A stretch of 64,000 bases of DNA from Apium graveolens (Eukaryota; Streptophyta; Magnoliopsida; Apiales; Apiaceae). Location: contig NW_027417566.1 of NCBI RefSeq assembly GCF_009905375.1, forward strand, positions 24,494-88,493. Direction: 5' to 3'. How positions within the stretch are numbered: position 1 is the first letter of the stretch; each line of letters opens with the position of its first letter. The position numbers and the translations under genes are program-made. Below, piece by piece: positions 32,540 through 45,369 of this stretch. The notes beneath the pieces are model-generated. The model was not told the origin of the DNA. It saw nothing but the letters and a program-made list of their open reading frames with translations, and ran no database searches.

Positions 32540-35150
32540 CGAATGGACCTAGAAAGCGATAAATAGGTCAAGGAAAAGGCATGTGGGTGTTCGAGTGTGG
32601 ACTTAGGGGGAGTCAGAAAGCCATGAGGGATTCCAGTATGGTTCAAGGGGGAGCCATACCATATAATCAAGTGGCATTTGATCGGTGTTATCGTTTCAGT
32701 AACAAAACGTTTCAGTAACGAAACATATATTCAGTGTTATCGTTTCTAAGTCAAGTTTATATAATGTTACCATTCATATATGCAACACGAGACAGTTAAA
32801 ATTTCAAAAACAAACAAATTTATATTTTTCAAATTTTGGAAACATATTAAATATATGCATATTGACATCCATATCGTTGAATCTTGAATAAAATTCTTTA
32901 AAATATCAAAATACTAATTCAGGATGAAACACTAGTTTGAAGTATTAGTCAAAATAACTAGTTGAATGTTAAAATGCAGAACTGAATAAAATTAATTTGG
33001 AATATTTTGGGACATTATTAACATATACAGATCTTGAATTCGAAACATTTAAATTCCCGAAAAATATATTAAGAAAATCGAAACATAAAAAAGGACGAAA
33101 CATTAAGTAGAAACAGTAACTAATCAATAAAACGTATTTAAACTTACACGGGTGATTACAAAAAATAACTATGGGAGGTTCCACTAAAATATGAGGTCCA
33201 TTTTAGACCCGCGAACCGTGTCATATCGTGTTTTGGGTTTTTTCAAGATATATTAAAGACTAGTAAGTAACTTTTGCCTCAATCTAGCTATGAGTAGTTT
33301 AGATATTTAACGAAATATTTCAAACTATGGGAGAGAGGAGTTTAGACATGAAAACAAAAAAAATCTTTCAAATTATATTCAAATGTTCTCAATTATTAAT
33401 CTTAAACTCTGGTGATTGTTATTTACAATATCAAATCGACAAACCAAACAAATATACCCTATTTTACATCCAATAGTACAAATACAGTTGATAAGAATTT
33501 ATTAAAAATATTATATATATTTATGTTTTATAAAAAAATCAAATTTTATCCAAGTTTATTAAAAATCTGGCTTTTAACCGAGTTTTTTTAGAACCGAACT
33601 TTTCAAAATGCAGGTTTTTATTCGAATTTTTAGGCTAGACTGGATTTCACTAAAAAAGAAGGCTCGTTTAAGGCCCGCGTGTCATGCCTAAGCCGCATTT
33701 TTTTCCGATAGACCTTTTCAAGCTTTTTCCTGATCGTATTTTGAGTTTCATAATTTTTGAACATAATTTTAAATGTAAGTGGATTGTCAAGTAAGCAATG
33801 TCTTTGTGACCAAATTTTAGTACCCAATTTGGTACCTCTATCACTATTTATTATATACTTCTTGAAATCTCACATTACTACTATTGTATATTCGATCTAA
33901 ATTTTAAATATTTTTAAAATTTAAAAATATTTTATTTTATTTTTGAAAAAAAAAATTATGATATTCAAAAAGGTTTATAAAAAGTGTTTTAAAATCTGAT
34001 TGTATTCAATTAAGATTCCAATAACTACGACAAAATATGGTGGTATTTAGTTTAAATTTTAACAAATCCATCAAAATTTATTTTTCTGACAAATTTAAAG
34101 ATAATTTCATTAATTTAGAAGAACTCACCTAGAGATGTTCAAAAAATCCGAAACCGAAAGTCGATCTGGAAAAAAGCCTCAAAATATTGCTGGCCAAAAA
34201 TGGGCCTTCTTTTTCTTGACAATTTGACCCGGGCTGGAACCCGAAAAATCCGGATAAAAGTCTACTTCGGCCAGATAAAAGCACGGACTTTTCATAAAAA
34301 CCAGGATAAAAATTCAATTTTTTTATTAAAATGAATATATATATATGTGTGATATTTGTAATAAATTTTTATAAATTATATTATACTATTAGATGTAAAA
34401 CAATGTATATTTGGTTGATTTGTTGATTTTATACCGTAAATAACAGTCAATAGAGCTTAGGTTAATAAATGAGAGCAATTGGATGAAATATAAAAAAAGA
34501 ACTTTTATTTTGATATCTAAAGTACCCTCTCTCATAATTAAAAATATAATTTCATTAGGTGCTAAACTAATCATAGATCGAGACACAAAAAAAATGAATA
34601 GTGGTTACCATATAAATAAATAAAACCCAAATAAAAGTCCAGTTCAGACCGGCACGCGGGCCTAAAACAGACCTCATATTTAATAGGAAGTCCAGCCAGA
34701 CCCGATTTTTAGAAACGCCTGACTCGGTCCTTTTTCCTAGAAAATTGAGTTTTTTAAGGACTAGATAAAACTCGACCTTATGAGATTTTTATGCATTTTT
34801 TAATGCATGGCCGAAAACAAATCTCTGAACGAATTGCAATAAGGTTCAAAACTGATAAATAAGCTAAACAATTAGTCGTCTTGTTTTCGAATAGCTTAAC
34901 ATATTGAAGACGGATATTCTTGAAATTAAAAATAAACTCAATTGTCTTCCAAGCAAATCACCTACACCAACTTTCGATGTATTTTTGAAAAGAGTAGCAT
35001 CACAATTGACCTTAATATAATTAAATCTTCATTTAGTATGGTGTTCATATATTACAGTTGTACAAAATGCAATTAGAGATAAAGATGCCTTCATAGTATG
35101 AACGAACTTCTATTGTAAAAAGTGAGCTCTTACGATTTCCACATTATAAT
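32540..35150. other. AT-rich sequence, no gene
   Basis: GGGGGAGTCAG at 32607 and GGGGGAGCCAT at 32648 resemble Sirevirus polypurine motifs in plus orientation without an adjoining LTR. Repeated CCGAAA/CCCGA/GGCCCG phrases near 33590-33680, 34135-34290 and 34610-34770 resemble eroded short DNA transposons, without clear ends. Short frames here have no recognised motif. Confidence 0.4.
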
Positions 35151-35907
35151 TGTGCAAGACATATCTTAATATAACAAGACTAAGTTATATTGATAGAAAA
35201 ATTCTCAGATAATGACTACAATAATCAACAAAATGAACTCATATGTAAAGTCTCTGTGGAAACTCTGGGAGAGGTAAGAATCTATTTCAAGAATGGCTTA
35301 GTCAACATATTCAAGAAAGAAATAATGGAGAACTTCTCAACAGTGGAGTTTGAAAGGGTGATAAGTTAATGATTGAGAATGATAAATTCACAAGGATGAG
35401 GAAGGTTTAGCTAACTGAAATGTTGGTAAATATAAATGAAAGAAGGACAAGGGAGAAGGTTGAGATGAAAGAGGGAGCTATCAGAAAGGCTGAGGAGTTG
35501 GACAGATTGGAAAGAAGATCAAATGAGCTCAAGGCTAGAGGATTAAGTAGGGTTTCTGAAAATGATGTGTTCCTGAATATAGAACTCACTGACTATCAAG
35601 GTACAGACTTGAGCATCTTGGCAGTTACTCACTAGAAGAATGGCTGAAACTTGTGAAAGCACTAAGACGACCTGAGATTATGAAGAACTGGAATGTCTTG
35701 TTAGACTAAAGAACTTGATTAGATCTCAGTCAGGGTATAAAACTTCAGTTAGTTCTGTAACTCATTTTTTTCTTTGTAACAGCTAGATGACATTTATGTA
35801 TAAAAGAATGTCCTTTGTATATCTGTGTTGTTTTTTATTTTAGTTTGGGATTAGTCTTGATCAAGCATGAATATGTTACAAGTGATCTTCTCACAAATGG
35901 GGGAGAT
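35151..35907 (+). mobile_element. Sirevirus relic: LTR stub and 3' internal region
   Basis: 35151-35195 repeats the first 45 bases of the LTR at 35908 with a few changes, marking a truncated upstream LTR. What follows is about 700 bp of internal sequence. Its only long frame (35420-35635) is a charged, coiled-coil-like Lys/Glu/Arg stretch, perhaps the tail of the element's last ORF. The segment ends in the polypurine tract AAATGGGGGAGAT (35895-35907). Confidence 0.6.
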
Positions 35908-37253
35908 TGTTGTGCAAGACATGCCTTAATATAACAAGACTTAGTCATATTGATAATTCTAGATTTAGTTGAATTGTAACTCTTATGTAATTTGTAATGA
36001 TATTTTTTAATATGTAAGAATGTTGAAAAAGACTATACTAGAGTATTTCTCAGTAAACCGCCAACAAGCTAGGAATAAGTTTCTGGAAGAAGATCAAGCC
36101 TGATCATGTCTCAGAATAAAGATCAATAGCTTGGTGAAGAATAATGATGTAGATTGAAAAATGTTCTAAGTCGAATATCGAGAAGTTACAGATAAAGGGA
36201 TGTCAAGAAGTATATCGAAAACTACTCAAGCTTATCGTGAAGTCAATTTGACTTGTAGAGATGTCATATCTCTTGTAAAGAAGTCATATCTCTTGTAGAG
36301 AAGTCACTTTCCCTATAGAGAAGTCAACTTGATATGTAGAGATATGGAGATGTCGACAAGTCAAAACGCAAATAGAGATATGAAGATATCGACAAGTCAT
36401 TTACACATGTAGAGAACTGGAGATGTCGATAATTCAAAATGCATGTAGAGATATGGAGATATCGACAAGTCATTTACACATATAGAGAAATGGAGATATC
36501 GACAAGTCATTTATACATATAGAGAAGTGAAGATGTCGACAAGTCATTTTATATATATAGAGAAGTGCAGATATCGACAAGTCATTCAACATCACGATAC
36601 ATACATCTCTATATATTTTGGAGATCTCAATAAACGCTTCAATTACATAATACAGTTTTCATAAAGAATCAAAGTTATCAGTCAACAAACCATTTTATCA
36701 TTAAAATAAAAGTCTACAAATACAGCTTTAAGAGTGCAAGATCAAGGGCCAAGATGATGAACTGGACAAAGGAGAGTAGCAGACCTGAAGATTGTATGCA
36801 ATTATGCAGCATTTGAAACTGAAATAGACAAAATAGCTTTAAAAATTATGTTAGTATATTTTAATGCAATCTATGTAAATTGTGCATGTTAGTCTACAAA
36901 GCATGTCACGGGTCATTTGTTTAGTTGTAACAAACAGACTAGTTTTTCTTGTACTCTCTCAAAAAGTAGCTAAGTTCTTCAACATCAAGAACTTAGATTT
37001 GTAGCACAACATATATAATTTTTTAATAAAAGATCAAGTAAGTTTTAATAATTTGCTTTCTATGTATTTTTACAGTTTGTTGATTATCACTACAAATTAC
37101 TTAGCCTGTTGAGTTCCAGTAAGCCAAACTATTTGAAACTTGATTTTATTGAAAACATATCACAAAGTTCTTAAGTAAACAGTTAGAAACACACATTCAG
37201 CCCCCCCCCCCCCCCCCCGCCCCCCCCCCCCCGTGTGCATTTCATACCTAACA
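35908..37253 (+). repeat. Old Sirevirus LTR between PPT and PBS
   Basis: 1346 bp from TGTTGTGCAAG to CATACCTAACA. A repeat-rich zone at 36240-36600 holds many copies of ATCGACAAGTCATTT and TAGAGA-type units. A poly-C tract (37201-37232, one G) lies near the 3' end. The LTR has a PPT on its left and a PBS on its right, so it serves as 3' LTR of one element and 5' LTR of another. Confidence 0.75.
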
Positions 37254-37255
37254 AG

Positions 37256-37267
37256 TGGTATCAGAGC
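37256..37267 (+). promoter_or_regulatory. Primer binding site of old Sirevirus
   Basis: TGGTATCAGAGC lies two bases beyond the LTR end, identical to the PBS of the young element on the other strand. It sets this relic in plus orientation, consistent with the gag relic from 46227. Confidence 0.85.
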
Positions 37268-38344
37268 AAAATCTAAAGCAAACAGATTAGACGTCAAACT
37301 CCAATGCTATCAAACTTGAATCTTAGACGAAACCTGAAAATTGTAAAGATGAGCTGCGAAGCCCAGCAAGTAATTACCGTCCAAAGGCTCAAAAAAATAT
37401 TTTTAACTTTAAAAAAAAACACAACTTTGACATTAATCATATACATAAATCACATAGAATCGCACATATATTCGATAACAAATACAACAAGTTGCACATA
37501 ATACACTCTATAACGATTATCAATGAGATGCACACTACTATTCTATAATTCACATATTAAAATCTTAATCAATCAATAAGTCTTAATATCAAATTCTCAT
37601 CTTAATCCCACAGTCCTAAATCACATCTTATGCCACATTTTACCAGTGACTGGCATCTTACTTTTTATGCCACACTTCCCAAGTGAGCGGGTTCTTATTC
37701 TTATTAGTTGGAGGGATAGTTAATGTCCCTCATCAAGTGAAACCAAAGATTGACAAGGTATCGATGTATTACGGAATGTGCGCAAACTAGTTCTAAGTTC
37801 TATGTATCACACTACCCAGTGATCGGGTTCTAATTCTATACATGACTAAGACTGGGGATTTCCGAATTTATTATCTTATTAATCACATATCAATATCACA
37901 CTAATAACAACTAAACAAATATTGGAGAATATATAATCACACATAATATGGAACTTTACACAATATACGAAGCAACGAATATTCACTTAAAGAACACGCA
38001 TACAAACAAATAATACAAAGCGACGGAAAGTTACACACAAAACACATAAGCAAACAAGTAATACAGGCACGAATAGTTTACTTACCAAACATTTAAGAAC
38101 ATGTAAGCAAACAATATATATACGTTACACAATAATACAGAGCAACGAAAAGTTACTTGCCTCAATCACGTAAATAGGTAATTCAAATTAGAATACATAT
38201 TCGATCAATGGTAACTCATCAATAATTGCACATCTCAAATCTCGAATATCTCTATGATTCCAATTTTGATCAGATCCTCATTTTTCCTTTTTGACCCTCT
38301 AAACAACGTTTTCTTGAAAAATACAAAATATCACTACAAGAAAT

Positions 38345-39235
38345 TTGTAATCAGACAACACTTGACAAACAACGGTTAAAAAAAAAACGTCGTCCTAAAA
38401 ATCATACAACGGTGAATTGATTTTACAGAAAAAACAGTTGTGTGAGCTCCAGAACAAACAACGGATATTCATCTTTTTTAAACTGTTGTACAAGTTGTAT
38501 CCTCTCATCGAGTCAGACAACAGTTTTTTAAATATAGTGTTGTTGTAGATCTTTAACATAACGATTACAAACCGTTGTTACTATGTTAACGTATAGGGAT
38601 ATAAGACAACGGTTTTGACATTACATTGTGTAATTGAGACAACGGTTTTTTAGAAAGGTTGTCCTCTAAACCATCAAACAACAGAATGAAACCGTTGTCT
38701 GAGGAATTTCAATGGGTACCACGTATTGAGGTGGCAGCACGTGATAGGTGGTAAATCATTCACAAGGATTGCTGACGTGGCGAAATGAGAGCCCTTCATT
38801 GATATGAGATTTGATATTGGCCGTTAGATCGAAAAATAGCCGAATTCTTATACAACGGTTTTATGTTAAAACAAAAGTGTTGTCTTAGTTGGTCTCATAC
38901 AAGCTTTTAGATATTACGTTGTGTAATTCACACAACAGTTTTTACAAGGGTTGTCTTAGAAAACTTCATACAACGGAACAAAACAGTTGTCTGAAATAGT
39001 TATTTTATAATTTCAATGGGCACCACCTGATGAGGTGGCACCCCATGATTGGTTGTAAACATTTTACTCGGATTGCTGAAGTGTCTGAATGATAGCCCTT
39101 GATTGAAATGAGATTAGATATTAGCCGTTAGATTGAAAAAAGCTGATATGCTCACACAACGGTTTTATAATAAAAAAAGCGTTGTTATTTTATCTTTACA
39201 CAATGGTGTTTCAAGGAAACCATTGTAAAAGTATT
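38345..39235. repeat. CACTA left subterminal repeats
   Basis: Many ACAACGGTTTT-type copies occur in both orientations, some mutated (ACAACAG). A block of about 160 bp starting TTTCAATGGG (38708) is repeated at 39007, including GTTAGAT-GAAAAA and ATACAACGGTTTTAT-like ends. Such repeats are usually the transposase-binding sites. Confidence 0.75.
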
Positions 39236-39239
39236 ACTC

Positions 39240-42200
39240 TATAAATGAGATTTTCGGTTTACAAGATTAATTTCTAAAATGATTTTTTCGACGATCCAAC
39301 CGTACGGATGTTAAGAGATATCAATTTTAGTCATATGAAAAAATTATTAAAAAATATGAACTTCATCTTGCATGTCAGGATTGGAAAAATCCGGTAAAAG
39401 TACCACTCCCGACAACGAAACTCGTTCCCGATTTACAAGATTAATTTTTAAAATGATTTTTTCGACGATCGAAACGTACGGATGTTAAGATATATCAATT
39501 TTAGTCATATGAAAAAATTATTAAAAAATATGAACTTCATCTTGCATGTCAGGATTAGAAAAATCCGGTAAAAGTACCCCTCCAGACAACGAGACTCGTT
39601 CCCGATTTACAAGATTAATTTTTAAAATGATTTTTTCGACGATCCGACCGTACGAATGTTAAGATATATCAATTTTAGTCATATGAAAAAATTATTAAAA
39701 AATATGAACTTCATCTTGCATGTCAGGATTAGAAAAATCCGGTAAAAGTACACCTCCCGACAACGAGACTCGTTCCCGATTTACAAGATTAATTTTTAAA
39801 AATGATTTTTTCGATGATCCAACCGTACAGATGTTAAGATATATCAATTTTAGTCATATGAAAAAATTATTAAAAAATATGAACTTCATCTTGCATGTCA
39901 GGATTAGAAAAATCCGGTAAAAGTACCCCTCCCGACAACGAGACTCGTTCCCGATTTACAAGATTAATTTTTAAAATGATTTTTTCGACGATCCAACCGT
40001 ACGGATGTTAAGATATATCAATTTTACTCATATAAAAAAATTATTAAAAAATATGAACTTCATCTTGCATGTCAGGATTAGAAAAATCCGGTAAAAGTAC
40101 CCCTCCGGACAACGAGACTCGTTCCCGATTTACAAGATTAATTTTTAAAATGGTTTTTTCGACGATCCAACCGTACGGATGTTAAGATATATCAATTTTA
40201 GTCATATAAAAAAATTATTAAAAAATATGAACTTCATCTTGCATGTCAGGATTAGAAAAATCCGGTAAAAGTACCCCTCCCGACAACGAGACTCGTTCCC
40301 GATTTACAAGATTAATTTTTAAAATGATTTTTTGGACGATCCAACCGTACGGATGTTAAGATATATCAATTTTAGTCATATGAAAAAATTATTAAAAAAT
40401 TTGAAATTCATCTTGCATGTCAGGATTAGAAAAATCCGGTAAAAGTACCCCTCCCGATAACGAGACTCGTTCCCGATTTACAAGATTAATTTTTAAAATG
40501 ATTTTTTCGACGATCCAACCGTACGGATGTTAAGATATATCAATTTTAGTCATATGAAAAATTAATAAAAAATTTAAAATTCATCTTGCATGTCAGGATT
40601 AGAAAAATCCAGTAAAAGTATCCCTCCCGACAACGAGACTCGTTCCCTATTTACAAGATTAATTTTTAAAATGATTTTTTGGACGATCCAACCGTACGAA
40701 TGTTAAGATATATCAATTTTAGGCATATGAAAAAAATAATAAAAAAATTTAAAATTTAGCTTGTTTGTGTTTTTAAGGAAAATGAGGTAAAAGTAGTACT
40801 CCCTAAAACAAGATTCGATGCCGATTAACGAAATTAATTTTTTGAATGATTTTTTGGATGATCCAACCGTACAGATGTTAAAATATATTGATTTTAGCCA
40901 TGTAAAAAATAATAAAAAATTTCAAAATTTATCTTCCTTGAGTTTTAAAGGAAAATGAGGTAAAAGTACAACTCCCTAAAACAAGATTCGTTGCCGATTA
41001 ACGAAATGATTTTTTGAAATGATTTTTTCGACGATCAAACCGTACGGATGTTAACATATATTGATTTTAGCCATGTAAAAAAATAATAAAAAAATTTAAA
41101 ATTTATCTTGTTTGTGTTTTTAAGGAAAATGAGGTAAAAGTACTACTCCCTAAAACAAGATTCGATGCCGATTAACGAAAATTAATTTTTTGAATGATTT
41201 TTTGGACGATCCAACCGTACGGATGTTAAAATATATTGATTTTAGCCATGTAAAAAAATAATAAAAATTTCAAAATTTATCTTCCTTGAGTTTTAAAGGA
41301 AAATGAGGTAAAAGTACAACTCCCTAAAACAAGATTCGTTGCCGATTAACGAAATGATTTTTTGAAATGATTTTTTCGACGATCAAACCGTAGATGTTAA
41401 CATATATTGATTTTAGCCATGCAAAAAAATAATAAAAAAATTTAAAATTTATCTTGTTTGCGTTTTTGAGGAAAAAGAGGTAAACAACTCCTTAAAACAA
41501 GATTTGATGCCGATTAACGAAATAAATTTTTCAAATGATTTTTTTGGACGATCCAACCGTACGGATGTTAAAATATATTGATTTTAGCCATGTAAAAATA
41601 TAATAAAAAATTTCAAAATTTATTTTCCTTGATTTATAAAGGAAAATGAGGTAAAAGTACAACTCCCTAAAACAAGATTCGTTGCTGATTAACGAAATGA
41701 TTTTTTGAAATGATTTTTTGGACGATTCAACCGTATGGATGTTAAAATATATTGATTTTAGCCATGTAAAAAAATAATAAAAATTTTCAAAATTTATCTT
41801 GCTTGACTTTATAAGGAAAATGAGGTAAAGGTACAACTCCGTGAAATAAGATTCATTGCTGATTAACAACATATTTTTTTCAAATGATTTTTTGGACGAT
41901 TCAACCGTACGGATGTTAAAATATATTGATTTTATCCATGTAAAAAAAAATTCAAAATTTATCTTCCTTGTGTTTTAAAGGAAAATGAGGTAAAAGTACA
42001 ACTCCCTAAAATAAGATTCGTTGTTGATTAACGAAATAATTTTTTGATATGATTTTTTGGACGATCCAACCGTACGGATGTTAAAATATATTGATTTTAG
42101 CCATGTAAAGAAATAATAAAAAATTTCAAAATTTATCTTGCTTGACTTTATAAGGAAAATGAGGTAAAATTACAACTCCCTAAAACAAGATTCGTTGCCA

Positions 42201-42370
42201 ATTAACCAAATAATTTTTAAAATGATTTTTTTGACGATCCAACCGTACAGATGTTAAGTTATATCAATTTTAGTCATATGAAAAAATTATTAAAAATTTT
42301 GAAATTCATCTTGCACGCCAGGATTAGAAAAATCTAGTAAAAATATCACTCCAAACAACGAGATTAGTTC
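39240..42370. repeat. 174 bp tandem repeat array within CACTA
   Basis: About 18 copies. In the first half, CTCGTTCCCGAT recurs at 39421, 39595, 39769, 39944, 40118, 40292, 40466 and (as CTCGTTCCCTAT) 40639, a 173-175 bp period. A second subfamily, with ACAAGATTCG in place of that phrase, runs from about 40800 to 42190 at about the same period. The final unit near 42200-42360 returns to the first type. The shared core is GACGATCCAACCGTACGGAT. Frames within it are by-products of the repeat. Confidence 0.9.
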
Positions 42371-42833
42371 CTGATTTACAATGTAATTGTATAATATTAA
42401 AAACATTCATGTACAAAAATTATTATTTTTAAATAAGAAAATTTTAATTAATTCTTTTACACTAATATGTAATACGATAAATATAATTAAATAATAATCT
42501 TTTTAAATTAAAGAATTTATTAACCTATTTACACATTTTAACCCAATTTTCTCATTCCCTCTCATTAAATTTCATTTCCCCCTTTCACCAAATTTCATTT
42601 CCCCCCATATCTCCCCCTTATCTCCACTGATTTCTGTCTTATCTTATCTCTGACTTTCTCTTCTCCCTCATTGTTCTTGTGCCGTTCTTTCATCTCCGAT
42701 TTCTTCCCTCTCCAGTTTCTTACCTATTTTTTTTTAAAATCACATCGATGCAGTGATTTTCATCATCGCCTCATTTGTTGATAGTAATCTAGATAGGGAA
42801 TGGGTATTGAATAGAATTGAATATCAGTCTGGG

Positions 42834-43000
42834 ATGGGGAAGAAGAAGATTGCAGCAGATAGAGAGTTTGATGATAAGAAGATATTGGAACAACATCCGA
42901 AAGCTAAACACTTTAAATGTCATCTTTGTTAGAAGAAGCTTTCTAATGTTGGTAGCATGTCTATTCATTTTTTTCAGGTTCATAAAGAGACTCTTTCCAA
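42834..43000 (+). pseudogene. Captured SUF4/BuGZ-type C2H2 zinc-finger exon
   Basis: Starting at ATG 42834 the frame reads MGKKK, then DREFDDKKILEQH, KAKHFKCHLC, a TAG in place of the next residue, and KKLSN...IHFFQVHKETLSK, to a GTATAT donor at 43001. This is the first exon pattern of the plant SUF4 family (BuGZ/ZNF207 type), nuclear zinc-finger proteins linked to FLC control or to kinetochore function. The first CxxC of the first finger is deleted and the second finger is cut by the stop, so no functional finger remains. It lies between the 174 bp array and the DEL exons. A CT-rich stretch upstream (42540-42730) could be its former 5' leader. Confidence 0.7.
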
Positions 43001-43801
43001 GTATATACATCTCTCGCTCAGCTCTCTCTCTAATCTCTCTCTCCCTCTCCCTCACTCCCCTCTCCCTCTGTATTTGTATATGATTTGGATTTTGTTTGGA
43101 TCGTAGGTTTGTGATTTGGTTGTTTTTATAATTTGTTTACTTTGGTTGATATGTTGAAATGCCGAATAGTTTTTGTAATTTTGTTGAACGACAGCTGTTG
43201 AATTGAATAACACTTTTGGCACTTGAAAAAAAAATATGATAAGAGTTTGATGGTGGGGGAATTTGCCGCCTTGTAATGCTGACTATGGTATTAGTAAGGA
43301 CTTAAATGCCTATATACAAATTTTCAATTCTTCAGTGTATCCAAGAAATTAAGTATTGTATCATTATTGGTGCGCTTAATGTAATTTGTATATGTGTGTA
43401 CTTTCAGTTATCTAGAGTATCTGCAATCTCTTGAAGAGAAAATTGATCTTGACTGGAATTAAATCTCATCATCCTTGGGGAGATCAGTAAATGTCTATTT
43501 TCAAAGGAAGACTGCCTGATAAATCTTACTGCTGATGGAGAGAACTTGACAAAGTTAGAGAAGTATGTTGCCAAGTTTCTTGAATCTCTTCCAGCAAGAG
43601 AAGTCTATTTCATGTACTAAAACTGGTAAAATTACTTTTGTATTGTGAAATAAGTATGTTTATGATTGTGGGTTGGAATATGTTGATACTTGTTGCTCAA
43701 ATACATCCCTTAATTAAAGGAAATGGTATTGTCATGTTGATTAAGGGCTACCCTTAAATGAGATTTATTCTAATTACATTAGTTTCTGGCATTTTTTCTA
43801 G
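43001..43801. other. CACTA interior between captured exons
   Basis: A frame near 43530-43615 encodes LTKLEKYVAKFLESLP; I cannot assign it to a family. It may be a third captured fragment. Otherwise the stretch is intron-like and AT-rich. Confidence 0.35.
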
Positions 43802-44616
43802 AAAACCGCAAGGAAAAATCTCTGGTACTGCTTGCTCAGAATTTTGTCAAGCTATTCCTTCGTTCTGGTGTAAGTTATGCTAATCTTTTACATTCCCTTT
43901 TCAAGGTCTAGTTGTTATTTCAATTATATGTTCTAAACTTTCTTGTCCCTTTAGGCGGATATTATCTCCCTAGACAGTGCTGCAACAGCATTGCCCGGTG
44001 ATGTGCATGATTCAACAGCTATGCGAAGTAAATGACCTTGCCACTGTTCACTATACAATCTAAATTGTAGATGATCTACTGTACATTTATTTTCCTCATG
44101 TAATTAAATTCTACAGCTAAAGCGAGGCGCCTCTATGATATTGCCAATGTCTTTGCATCTATGAATCTTATTGAAAAGGTTAGGTATATTCAGGATTTAC
44201 TGATGTGAGAAAAGGCCTAAGATAGTTGTAAAATGAATCTAATTTTTCCTAAATACGATATTGTGAATTTGTAGGTCCGTCATCCAGAAAGTGGGAAACC
44301 AGCATTTAGGTGGTTGGGGATGAAACAGAAATCTAGTAATGCACATGAGCATGGTTCTGGTTCAAATGACACCAGGATGAGGGTGTTTGGAACTGAGATA
44401 GCAAATACTGCCTCAAAGAGATTCACAGATTCTATATCCAACTGCAGGTCTAGTGAGAAGGTACATGTGCCAATATATGCCAAGCAAATTAATGTGGAAA
44501 CTGAAGATGATGAGAACTCATCAAAGCAGCACCAGGGGAATCTGCCTAAGGATCCAGAACGTAGGGAACCAGTATTAAGGCGGTTGGTGAAAACAGAATT
44601 CCAGTATTGGTTCTGA
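43802..44616 (+). pseudogene. Captured DEL-type atypical E2F, 3' exons
   Basis: Four exons with consistent splice sites and phases: 43802-43869 (NRKEKSLVLLAQNFVKLFL; donor GTAAGT), 43955-44027 (ADIISLDSAATALPGD; donor GTAAAT), 44117-44178 (KARRLYDIANVFASMNLIE; donor GTTAGG) and 44275-44616 (GKPAFRWLGMKQ, later MRVFGTEIAN). Together they give the complete second winged-helix DNA-binding domain of DEL/E2F7-8-like repressors, including the RRLYDIANV motif, with open frames throughout. The first DNA-binding domain and the start codon are missing. Intact DEL proteins repress endocycle and cell-cycle genes without a DP partner. The fragment is unlikely to act alone, but it could be spliced into CACTA transcripts. 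Confidence 0.82.
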
Positions 44617-44990
44617 TTCATATGACACCAGGAGGAGGGTGTTTGGAAGTGAAATTATGAATACTGCTTCAAAGAGGTTCAAGGACAATTCTTTATCCAA
44701 GTGCAGGTCCAGTGAGAACGTAATTATGCCAACATATGCCAAGCAACATAATGTGAAAAAAGAAAATGATGAGAACTCAATGAAGCAGCAGTAGAGGCAT
44801 CTGTCTAAGAGTTTTGTGTTTGGTCCTTTTACTCCTGCAAGTGTACGCAACCTAGATGCTCCTGAAAACAAAAGGTTAAGCGAGTTCAGGACTGGGAGCA
44901 ACCGGCTTCAACTTGTGTTTGTAACTAATTCTTGGATTCAAGTTTCTTGCCGTACGTATGTGGATTGCATATGGGCATATAGATTGCAGG
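44590..44990 (+). pseudogene. Tandem duplicate of last DEL exon, broken
   Basis: 44584-44800 repeats much of 44295-44560 (GACACCAG...GAGGGTGTTTGGAA, TGCTTCAAAGAG, ATATGCCAAGCAA) with substitutions, frame changes and a TAG. After it the sequence continues into the normal downstream part of the family (FVFGPFTPASVRN, APENKRL), so the duplication is internal to the exon. Confidence 0.6.
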
Positions 44991-45369
44991 TTTCACTCTT
45001 TATTTTCTATTTTCTTCTCTGCCTCCATTTTAACTATTCTCGAAGTTCTATATATTCTTCTCATATGCGTGTAATTCTTGATGCAGCAAACCTACATGTA
45101 TGACACTTGGAACAAGAACATGATGGGCAAGAACAAGAACTAGGACTAGGCATGCCAATTGAGTGAACATTCTCTTGGTTCTTGGGCAAAAACAACGGAA
45201 TATGTATGCAAATTAATTAGTTATTGTGTACCTTAATGAGAATGTTTAGAAATAGATTTGAAGTTATAGTTGTAATTCTTGTAGAGAACCTTTTATTATA
45301 AGTTTAATTTTAATTTTGAAGTAACAATTGAATTAATGTAATATCATTTTATTTTAAAATTGATTTATT

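Noticed and set aside
32600..32660. Sirevirus polypurine motifs GGGGGAG in plus orientation
   Set aside because: No LTR start or internal coding relic adjoins them, so only a note of resemblance is justified.
39720..41872. Open frames of 66 and 113 codons within the 174 bp array
   Set aside because: They follow the tandem repeat, with near-identical peptide repeats, and no family resemblance.
43001..44616. A functional SUF4-DEL fusion gene inside the CACTA element
   Set aside because: The zinc-finger exon contains an in-frame TAG and lacks part of its first finger, and no in-frame start for the DEL exons was found.
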